From: JBBFMJ01 sp037441225
GTDB lineage: Bacteria; Acidobacteriota; Thermoanaerobaculia; UBA2201
NCBI GenBank assembly: GCA_037441225.1
Contig: JBBISU010000149.1
Location: 1-5,218, forward strand
Reading direction: 5' to 3'
Length of the DNA: 5,218 nucleotides
The position numbers were made by a program, and so were the translations under genes. Shown one piece after another: positions 1 through 5,218 of this stretch; positions within the stretch are counted from its first letter, which is position 1; the number at the start of each line of letters is the position of its first letter. A model generated the notes under the pieces. That model made no database searches. It saw nothing but the letters and a program-made list of their open reading frames with translations, and was not told where the DNA came from.

Positions 1-1
1 T

Positions 2-39
2 AATTGTCGGACAGCCTCTAAAGACCTGCGGCTACAATT
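2..39. repeat. REP-like imperfect dyad, left copy of an end repeat
   Basis: The outer bases AATTGT (2-7) and ACAATT (34-39) and the central TCTAAAGA (17-24) share one centre of symmetry at 20.5; the arms in between pair poorly. Positions 21-39 (AAGACCTGCGGCTACAATT) recur in inverted orientation at the right end of the window with one mismatch and one indel. The resemblance suggests a dispersed intergenic repeat family. It may extend left of the window. Confidence 0.55.
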
Positions 40-58
40 TTTTGATTATTATTTTTAC

Positions 59-78
59 GGGTCGCACAAGTGCGACCC
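59..78. repeat. Perfect 9-bp palindrome with 2-base centre, REP-like hairpin
   Basis: GGGTCGCAC (59-67) and GTGCGACCC (70-78) are perfect inverted repeats around AA, forming a GC-rich hairpin (realistically 8 pairs with a 4-base loop) in an otherwise A/T-rich spacer. It lies about 100 bases after the stop of the last gene. Neither strand has a run of T directly after the stem, so it is not a canonical intrinsic terminator. It could still protect the 3' end of the operon mRNA or be a member of a dispersed REP-like family. Confidence 0.8.
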
Positions 79-86
79 CTACACTC

Positions 87-102
87 CTGCTCTACTGCTC
101 TA
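87..102. repeat. Tandem duplication of an 8-base unit
   Basis: CTGCTCTA occurs twice head to tail (87-94 and 95-102) in the spacer downstream of the operon. With only two units it may be a chance duplication or a minimal variable-number repeat. It has no evident function. Confidence 0.6.
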
Positions 103-177
103 TTCCATCTCATTTTCAACTGCATTTTTGGCTTTAATTGATTTTAGGAGTGTTGAAAATTTGAATAAGTTTCTTTA

Positions 178-1617
178 TTATCTTAAAATTATAAGAGATA
201 AAAAGGTGAGTAAAAATAATGCAATAATATCAAGAAATATGCCTGCTTTTAACATTGTGCTAACTTTTAAATGACCTGAAGAAAATACAATTGCATTTGG
301 AGGAGTTGCAACAGGAAGCATAAAAGCAAGGGAAGCAGAAATGGTTGCAGGCAGGAGCAAACTTAAAGGATTTACATTTTGTGGAACAATTGAAAAGAGA
401 ACTGGAAGCATTGTGGCAGTTATTGCTGTATTACTTGTAAATTCTGTTAAAATTACCATAAGAAAACATATCAAAAATAAAAATATTGGAAAAGGTAAAA
501 CTTGAAATTTCAAGAATAAATCAGAAATTGATTTAGATAGTCCACTTTCAATAAATGTATCTGCTAAGGCAAGCCCTCCACCAAAGAGCAAAAGAATTCC
601 CCAGGGAACTCTTTTTTCAACTTCAGGCCATTCAAGGATTGGTTTTTTGTTTATTTTAAAAATAAATAAAAATAAAGCACCAAGGATTGCAACAAAGGAA
701 TCATGAAAAAAAGAGGAATGATGGAATATATTTCCCCATCCAAGCAATGTAAAGGGACCAAAAGATATAGGTGCTCTAAAGATCCACAAAATTGCTACAA
801 TTAAAAAAACATAAAAGACAACTTTTTCTTCTTTTGAAATTTCCCCAATTTTTTTATTTTCTTCTAAGATGAAATTATTAAGTTCTTTCAAACTGCCCCT
901 AAGTTTTTTAAAACCACCTGAAATGAAAACAAGTAAAAGCCAAGAAAGGGGAAGTAAAATTAAAATAAAGGGAAAACCAAATTTAAACCATTTTAAAAAA
1001 GTAATTGGATCCTGTGGAAATTGCCTTGAATAAAAGGATGCCAATAGCAAGTTTGGTGGTGTGCCAATCAAAGTTCCAATCCCACCAATTGATGAGGAGT
1101 AAGCAATTGAAAGAAGAAGTGCTTTTGAATATTTTTCTTGAAGTGTTGGAGCTTTTTCATTAAGTAAATTTATGACACTTAAAGCTATTGGAAGCATCAT
1201 CATTGTACAAGCAGTGTTTGAAATCCACATTGAAAGAAATGCAGTTGATAAAATAAAACCAAGGAGGGTAAAAGCTAAATTTCCTTTAAAAAAAACAAGT
1301 ATTTTCAAAGCAATTCTATAATGCAATTTCCACTTTTCCATTGCAACTGCAAGGATAAAACCACCTAAAAATAAATAAATCACAGGATCTGTATATGCTT
1401 TTGCAACTTTATCAGAGGATGAAACTCCAAAGAGTGGAAACAAAACTAAAGGAAGCAAACTTACAACTGGAATTGGGATTGCTTCTGTTGCCCAATATAA
1501 AGCCATTACAGCAGCAACAGCAAGGGTTGATTTTTGAGTAAAAGGAAGATTTATTGGAGAAATAATTATTACAATAAAAAGAAGAAATCCCAATAGTATT
1601 GAATAAGTATTTTTCAT
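178..1617 (-). CDS. DASS/SLC13-family sodium:anion (probably dicarboxylate) symporter
   Basis: This is an inner-membrane secondary transporter of 479 residues, a normal length for bacterial members of the divalent anion:Na+ symporter family (VcINDY/SdcS/NadC type). The protein is hydrophobic throughout, with about 11 membrane segments plus re-entrant hairpins expected. Both copies of the family's Ser-Asn-Thr motif, which binds sodium and substrate, are present at residues 133-135 (WISNTACTMM) and 395-397 (EFTSNTAITA). Each repeat also has its proline-asparagine loop: GTPPN at 185-189 and ATPPNAIVF at 437-445. The stretch around 430-446 fits the sodium:sulfate symporter family signature. No key residue appears to be missing. 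Family members mostly carry C4-dicarboxylates, and others carry citrate or sulfate; the exact substrate cannot be read from the sequence. The ATG lies one base after the stop of the preceding gene (TAAAATG) and has no clear Shine-Dalgarno, so translation is probably coupled. It is the last gene of the operon. Confidence 0.93.
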   Translation of the reverse strand: MKNTYSILLGFLLFIVIIISPINLPFTQKSTLAVAAVMALYWATEAIPIPVVSLLPLVLFPLFGVSSSDKVAKAYTDPVIYLFLGGFILAVAMEKWKLHYRIALKILVFFKGNLAFTLLGFILSTAFLSMWISNTACTMMMLPIALSVINLLNEKAPTLQEKYSKALLLSIAYSSSIGGIGTLIGTPPNLLLASFYSRQFPQDPITFLKWFKFGFPFILILLPLSWLLLVFISGGFKKLRGSLKELNNFILEENKKIGEISKEEKVVFYVFLIVAILWIFRAPISFGPFTLLGWGNIFHHSSFFHDSFVAILGALFLFIFKINKKPILEWPEVEKRVPWGILLLFGGGLALADTFIESGLSKSISDLFLKFQVLPFPIFLFLICFLMVILTEFTSNTAITATMLPVLFSIVPQNVNPLSLLLPATISASLAFMLPVATPPNAIVFSSGHLKVSTMLKAGIFLDIIALFLLTFLSLIILR

Positions 1618-1618
1618 T

Positions 1619-2383
1619 TTAAGGCATTTGTTTTATAAGTATTTCTAATCTATCAACTCCTTCCATTTGCTCTCTTTGATTGCCCTTTAAAAGATATAGT
1701 ATATATAAGAGTTCCCTTTTTATAGAGTTTGAGCAGTTCAATAAAAACTTTTCCATATTTTCAGCAAAAAATGGTGAGTCAATGCTGTATTTTTTCAATT
1801 CCAATAAATTTTTAAGTAAAGGATAATCAGGATTTTTAGGGTCATCTTTTAGACCTCCTTGATAAAGATTTACTTCCACATAGGAACTTCTTTTTTTGTC
1901 TTTCATTTCCTGAAATTTTAAAATTACCTCAACAGAATTGTATATTTTATTCAAAGGATATTCGTACTCTTCTCCTCTTTTTAAAAGTTTTTCTTTATCT
2001 AATACTTTTTCAATTCCATCTAATTTTACTAATAATTCAGAAAGATAAGCATCCTCATTTCCCCAAAATATATTTTTCTTTTTTGGGACTTTTATTTTTA
2101 TAGAAAATATATTATTTGCACCTTGTTTCCAGATGAAGGGAAATTTCTCCAAGTCAAAGGAAAAATTCAAAATTTGAGGATTTTCCATTGAAAGATAAGC
2201 AAACTCAAAGGTACCATCTTCCTTTGGACCCCTTAAATTATAAATACCTTCATCTACAATTTTATTAAAAATTTTTTCTGCTTCATTTTTTTCTAAATAG
2301 GAACTAAAACTTTGAAAGGATTTTAGATTTTGGCATAAATCGTTAGAACCAATAAGAAACAAAATCATAAATATAGTATTCAT
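1619..2383 (-). CDS. Uncharacterised protein with a hydrophobic, signal-like N-terminus
   Basis: I do not recognise this 254-residue protein. It begins with a short hydrophobic stretch (residues 3-13, TIFMILFLIGS) that could be a signal peptide or membrane anchor, although there is little positive charge before it and no clear cleavage site or lipobox. The remainder is polar and rich in Lys, Glu, Asn and aromatics. Residues about 55-105 and 145-175 look strand-rich (FEFAYLSM, NIFSIKIKVP, VEVILKF, YVEVNLYQGG), while 28-45 and 205-250 look helical. A beta-domain followed by a small helical C-terminus is my inference. The start was chosen at 2383 because its ATGA overlaps the stop of the glycosyltransferase gene and a GAGG lies 8 bases upstream. 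An in-frame ATG at 2413 would add MGRNLHEVWR, place charged residues ahead of the hydrophobic stretch and overlap the upstream gene further, so it is less likely. The stop is one base before the transporter start, placing it firmly in the operon. Function unknown. Confidence 0.8.
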   Translation of the reverse strand: MNTIFMILFLIGSNDLCQNLKSFQSFSSYLEKNEAEKIFNKIVDEGIYNLRGPKEDGTFEFAYLSMENPQILNFSFDLEKFPFIWKQGANNIFSIKIKVPKKKNIFWGNEDAYLSELLVKLDGIEKVLDKEKLLKRGEEYEYPLNKIYNSVEVILKFQEMKDKKRSSYVEVNLYQGGLKDDPKNPDYPLLKNLLELKKYSIDSPFFAENMEKFLLNCSNSIKRELLYILYLLKGNQREQMEGVDRLEILIKQMP

Positions 2384-3468
2384 TCTCCAAACCTCATGTA
2401 AATTTCTTCCCATTTACTTATAAAACTCTCCTTTGAAAAATCTTTTCTTTCTATAAATTCCCATTTATCATTATAAGCACTAATCATCTTTTCTTTCAAG
2501 TCAATTGTATTTCCTGGCTCAAAGAATAAACATTTCCCTGAGACAACTTCTGGAAGAGAACCTGCTTTTGAAGATATCACTGGAACTGATAATGCACAAG
2601 CTTCAGCAGCAGATAATCCAAAACCCTCAGATATAGATGGAATAACAACAGCATCCACCTCCATTAAAAACCTGAAAAGTTCATCCCTTTCAAAAGGTTT
2701 TTTTATCTCTATAAAATTGCTTAATTTTAATTTTTCAATTAAAATTTTTATTTCTTCAAATTCTCTTTTTGGCTCTTCGGAAAGCACTAAAATTAGTTTT
2801 AAATTTTTTATTATTTTAATAACCTCACAAAAAGCATAAATTAATATATCAACTCCTCTCCAATGTCCTGGCCTGCCAAAATAAAGGAATTTGAAAATTT
2901 CTCCTCTCTTTTTATTCCATTTTAAATTTTCTGGAACGCTTATTCCTGCAGGAATTTTTATTCCTTTACCTCTTATTATTTTATTTAATCTATCAAGCGT
3001 ATATTGTGATTCTGTTACTTTTAAACCAAAAGGCAGGTTCAAAAGAATCCATTCTTGAAAAGCGCCAGTATATTTTTGAAAGGATGATATAAGGGAAACA
3101 TTTTTCCATTTTTCAAGCCAGATTTCATGCACAGATAATATTGATAGCTTTTTTAAAATTAGAGAAGAAAGAGAAGAAGAAAAAACACCTCCATAAGTAG
3201 AAGAATGAATAATATCTGCTCTTTTTCCATAACTCAATATAAAAGGGAAAGAAAAAAAAGTGAAAAAAAATCTCTTTGGCTTTGGAAATTTTAATCTCTT
3301 TATTTTTACCCCATTTAAAATTTCTTCCCTTTTTGAATTATCTATATGGTTTGTTAAAACAGTTACAATATGCCCCCTCTCTGCCATCCCTTCTGCAAGA
3401 GTTTTAAAAAGAGTTTCAGCTCCTCCTATGTGTGGATAATAATATTCAATTACATAAAGTATCTTCAA
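2380..3468 (-). CDS. GT4-family (GT-B fold) glycosyltransferase
   Basis: This is a predicted retaining glycosyltransferase of 362 residues, a usual length for CAZy family GT4. It would transfer a sugar from a nucleotide-sugar donor to a glycan, lipid or other acceptor at the cytoplasmic face of the membrane. The N-terminal domain starts with the typical strand and glycine loop KILYVIEYYYPHIGGAE (residues 2-18). The C-terminal donor-binding domain begins near residue 192 with FLYFGRPGHWRGVDIL, matching the family's 'GR...KG' region with Arg in place of Lys. It carries the EX7E motif as Glu281 and Glu289 in PSISEGFGLSAAEA, followed by GSLPEVV at 303-309. No signal peptide is seen. The start codon is TTG, overlapping the previous gene's TGA as TTGA, with no good ribosome binding site; the fit of the first residues to the family supports it. 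The gene ends in an ATGA overlap with the next. Donor and acceptor cannot be predicted. Two runs of eight T in codons 66-73 are a possible slippage site. Confidence 0.93.
   Translation of the reverse strand: MKILYVIEYYYPHIGGAETLFKTLAEGMAERGHIVTVLTNHIDNSKREEILNGVKIKRLKFPKPKRFFFTFFSFPFILSYGKRADIIHSSTYGGVFSSSLSSLILKKLSILSVHEIWLEKWKNVSLISSFQKYTGAFQEWILLNLPFGLKVTESQYTLDRLNKIIRGKGIKIPAGISVPENLKWNKKRGEIFKFLYFGRPGHWRGVDILIYAFCEVIKIIKNLKLILVLSEEPKREFEEIKILIEKLKLSNFIEIKKPFERDELFRFLMEVDAVVIPSISEGFGLSAAEACALSVPVISSKAGSLPEVVSGKCLFFEPGNTIDLKEKMISAYNDKWEFIERKDFSKESFISKWEEIYMRFGE
2392..2395 (-). promoter_or_regulatory. Probable ribosome binding site of the uncharacterised gene
   Basis: GAGG lies 8 bases before the ATG at 2383-2381, inside the last codons of the glycosyltransferase gene. 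A second GGAG is only one base from the ATG and is too close to act. Together with the ATGA stop/start overlap it supports the short start and translational coupling. Confidence 0.55.
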
Positions 3469-5042
3469 AATGGTCTTATATGAGGAAATGCCTTTAATTT
3501 AATGAAAAAGACATCCTGATTTGGTTCCTCTTTTCCAGAAACACTAATTTTATTCCTGTTATCACCCCAGGCAAGATAATAAAATTTTCCATCTGAAACA
3601 ACTTGATTATAATCACCCATATAACAACTGGTAGAAGCAGGTGGAAATGGCTCACAGGAAACTTTTCTATTCTTAAGCCAAGTTTTACCACCATCTAATG
3701 ATTGAGCAACATATAGATTTATAAGCCAGTTATCAGGATCTTCTCTTCTATCATAAAACATAACTAAAACATTACCTCCACCAGCAGAGGAAACCCATGG
3801 CATAAATTGATCATTTAAAGTATTATCATCATTTATTTTTACTGGTTGTGTCCAGGTCTCGCCTTTGTCTTCAGACATAACAAAAGCAATATCAGAGTCA
3901 TCCTTTGAAGTTTTACTTTGTTTGTAATGATACACAACATAAAGATTTCCATTTACAGGATCAACTGCAAGTGAAGGAATGGAAGCAACTCTTATACCAC
4001 CTTTTAAGGCAGTCCAGCCATCACATTCTCTTGTAGCATCTTTATTGAAAGGGTTTTGAAAAGAAGGTGCTACCAAATAAGGACCATCCCAAGTGGTTCC
4101 ACCATCAAAAGATCTCATAAGATACAACTGATTAAAGGAAAATTCATCATAAACAACATAAATTTCACCTTCCAAGCCAGAAGCAACAGAACAAAGCCCA
4201 CCATACCATCCTTCTTGTATCAAACTCTGAGCATTTGACCAGGTCTTTCCATTATCCTTTGAAGTTATTGCAGCAGGGACAACCTCATCTTCATAGCCAT
4301 CTTTGTTTGTATCTGCAAAAAGTGTCCAGGCAATTGTAATTATTCCATTTGAAGAAGACCAGCTTCCCCATTCTTTGTCGTGAAACATATTTCTACGTTC
4401 AAGTGGCAAGTTATTAAAAGGACTTAATAAACCTTTTAAAATAGAGCGGGAATTTTCAGGTAGAAATGTCTTTCCTCCATCAAAGGATTCATGGGCTACA
4501 ATTGATGAATAAACAGAACCTCCATAAGTTAATTGAAAATAAATAAAATGGTTTGGGTCAAAAGGATTTGCTAAAATTAAAGGGTCTCCTCCTCCATACA
4601 TACCCCCGGAAGGAATCATTCCACCACCATCAAAAAAGTTTTTTCCTCCATCAATAGAATAAGAATAGCCACTAATAGTTTTATTTGCATCATTATCATC
4701 ATTGTAAGTTATAACAATATTATTTTTGGAAATAGAAATAGAAACCTCATTTTGCATATAACCTGAACTCAAATCCTGATTTGGATCTGTTACTTGAATA
4801 TCTTTACATTTTTCTTCTTCTTCTACTGCTCCTACAAATTTTGCAGGTAGAATTGGAATAAGTTTTGCAGTCAATTCATCAGATAAAATTTTTATTTTTG
4901 AAGAAAAATACCATTCATCATGATCTTTGAACTTTGGAATCTCTTTTAAAAAAGAAGGCTTTGCACCCTTATTTTTTACTTCCATCTTGGTTGTGCAACT
5001 TAAAAAAAATAAAACAGTTAATAATAGAAATAATTTTTTCAT
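3465..5042 (-). CDS. Lipoprotein with six Asp-box (BNR) repeats, sialidase-like beta-propeller
   Basis: This is an exported protein of 525 residues. It begins MKKLFLLLTVLFFLSC: a basic start, a hydrophobic core and Cys16 in a slightly atypical lipobox (FLSC), so it is probably a lipid-anchored envelope protein. Six Asp-boxes (S-x-D-x-G-x-T-W/F type) lie at residues 129-136, 186-193, 261-268, 311-318, 390-397 and 448-455, which implies a sialidase-like propeller of about six blades. A calcium-loop-like DTNKDGYEDE sits at 244-253. The last blade has MGDYNQV (475-481) and AWGDNRN (491-497), patterns common in BNR-repeat proteins. Cys463 and Cys473 could form a disulfide. Asp-boxes are structural, and I cannot identify a sialidase arginine triad or catalytic Tyr/Glu pair, so hydrolase activity is not supported; glycan binding or a scaffold role is as likely. 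The ATG at 5042 was chosen for its AAAGGGAG site 5 bases upstream and signal peptide. An in-frame TTG at 5105 would run through the promoter. It is the first gene of the operon. Confidence 0.88.
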   Translation of the reverse strand: MKKLFLLLTVLFFLSCTTKMEVKNKGAKPSFLKEIPKFKDHDEWYFSSKIKILSDELTAKLIPILPAKFVGAVEEEEKCKDIQVTDPNQDLSSGYMQNEVSISISKNNIVITYNDDNDANKTISGYSYSIDGGKNFFDGGGMIPSGGMYGGGDPLILANPFDPNHFIYFQLTYGGSVYSSIVAHESFDGGKTFLPENSRSILKGLLSPFNNLPLERRNMFHDKEWGSWSSSNGIITIAWTLFADTNKDGYEDEVVPAAITSKDNGKTWSNAQSLIQEGWYGGLCSVASGLEGEIYVVYDEFSFNQLYLMRSFDGGTTWDGPYLVAPSFQNPFNKDATRECDGWTALKGGIRVASIPSLAVDPVNGNLYVVYHYKQSKTSKDDSDIAFVMSEDKGETWTQPVKINDDNTLNDQFMPWVSSAGGGNVLVMFYDRREDPDNWLINLYVAQSLDGGKTWLKNRKVSCEPFPPASTSCYMGDYNQVVSDGKFYYLAWGDNRNKISVSGKEEPNQDVFFIKLKAFPHIRPF

Positions 5043-5047
5043 ACAAA

Positions 5048-5055
5048 CTCCCTTT
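5048..5055 (-). promoter_or_regulatory. Ribosome binding site of the lipoprotein gene
   Basis: AAAGGGAG on the minus strand ends 5 bases before the ATG at 5042-5040. This is the strongest Shine-Dalgarno sequence in the window and decides the start of the lipoprotein in favour of the residue that opens the signal peptide, against the upstream in-frame TTG at 5105. Confidence 0.8.
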
Positions 5056-5076
5056 AAATATTTTTTATTACATCTT

Positions 5077-5105
5077 ATTATACAATAATTATAAATGTAA
5101 TTCAA
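5077..5105 (-). promoter_or_regulatory. Sigma70-like promoter of the four-gene operon
   Basis: Read on the minus strand, TTGAAT (5105-5100) is followed after exactly 17 bases by TATAAT (5082-5077). The -10 is a perfect consensus and the -35 matches 4 of 6, with optimal spacing. Transcription would start near 5070, giving a leader of roughly 28 bases before the ATG of the lipoprotein gene. The surroundings are very A/T-rich, so chance matches are common, but the spacing and the location just upstream of the first gene make this convincing. No operator-like dyad is seen around it. Confidence 0.75.
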
Positions 5106-5198
5106 ACAAATAGCAAAAGTATAGTTAGTTGAGGCTCTTCAATTTGCAATAAAAAGGATAAACCATAAAAGTCGCAACTACATAAACAAAATATTTTC

Positions 5199-5218
5199 AA
5201 TTGTAGCAGCAGGTTCTT
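5199..5218. repeat. Partial inverted copy of the left-end repeat, cut by the window edge
   Basis: AATTGTAGCAGCAGGTTCTT matches the minus strand of positions 39-21 (AATTGTAGCCGCAGGTCTT) with one mismatch and one inserted T. If the second half of a dyad follows, as in the left copy, it lies beyond the end of the window. Confidence 0.55.

Noticed and set aside
59..78. Intrinsic terminator of the operon
   Set aside because: The stem is strong, but the bases after it on the minus strand are GTAAAAATAAT and on the plus strand CTACACTCC, so neither direction has a U-tract.
2384..2413. Longer start of the unknown gene at the ATG of 2413
   Set aside because: The ATGA overlap and the GAGG at 8 bases favour the ATG at 2383, and the longer form has only a distant GAGAG ahead of it. 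It is not fully excluded.
3494..3694. Overlapping 66-codon open frame on the minus strand inside the lipoprotein gene
   Set aside because: It lies in another frame of a gene with clear protein-family signals, has no ribosome binding site and its product resembles nothing known.
4056..4238. 60-codon open frame on the plus strand antisense to the lipoprotein gene
   Set aside because: It is an antisense shadow of a well-supported coding region, with no promoter or ribosome binding site that I can see.
5043..5105. N-terminal extension of the lipoprotein by 21 residues from a TTG
   Set aside because: The TTG is part of the -35 element and the extension spans the -10 and the ribosome binding site. 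It would also place a polar stretch in front of a signal peptide.
5161..5185. Decayed copy of the left palindrome (GTCGCAACTAC at 5171-5181 resembles GTCGCAC...CTAC)
   Set aside because: Only about ten bases match and there is no inverted arm, so chance similarity is sufficient.
1..5218. CRISPR array, tRNA, rRNA, insertion sequence or defence system
   Set aside because: No regularly spaced repeats, RNA gene signatures or transposase, nuclease or Cas-like proteins are visible. Nearly all of the window is taken up by the four genes.

Overview
The window is a low-GC, A/T-rich bacterial segment holding one compact four-gene transcription unit. All genes are on the minus strand, so the order of transcription runs from right to left. 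The first gene encodes a lipoprotein with a signal-peptidase-II-type N-terminus, followed by a cytoplasmic glycosyltransferase and an inner-membrane symporter. The AAAGGGAG-type ribosome binding site, A/T-ending codons and Lys/Ile/Phe-rich proteins fit a low-GC bacterium with lipoproteins, perhaps Gram-negative and uncultivated. No phylum can be assigned from the sequence alone, and there is no phage, plasmid or transposase gene.

Layout in the direction of transcription: (1) 5100-5105 and 5077-5082 form a good sigma70-like promoter (TTGAAT, 17 bp, TATAAT) just upstream of the first gene. (2) 5042-3465 encodes a 525-residue lipoprotein with six Asp-box (BNR) repeats, predicted to be a surface or periplasmic sialidase-like beta-propeller. 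(3) 3468-2380 encodes a GT4-family glycosyltransferase that starts with TTG, its start overlapping the preceding stop as TTGA. (4) 2383-1619 encodes a 254-residue protein of unknown function with a hydrophobic, possibly signal-like N-terminus, joined to the glycosyltransferase by an ATGA overlap. (5) 1617-178 encodes a DASS/SLC13-family anion:sodium symporter, separated from the previous stop by one base. The two overlaps and the single-base gap strongly suggest co-transcription and translational coupling.

The non-coding ends are short. The left end (1-177) contains a REP-like imperfect dyad (2-39), a perfect 9-bp palindrome (59-78) and a tandem 8-bp duplication (87-102), but no canonical terminator with a U-tract. 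The right end (5106-5218) has no gene. Its last 20 bases are an inverted copy, with one mismatch and one indel, of part of the left-end repeat. The window may therefore be bounded by a dispersed repeat, as contigs often are.

How the genes cooperate is not evident. An envelope or carbohydrate theme (surface propeller, sugar transfer, export of an unknown protein) plus uptake of a di- or tricarboxylate or similar anion is possible, but this is inference. I see no strong evidence for a new defence, mobile or RNA-based system. The least explained items are the unknown protein at 1619-2383, the unusual gene combination, and the terminal repeats.
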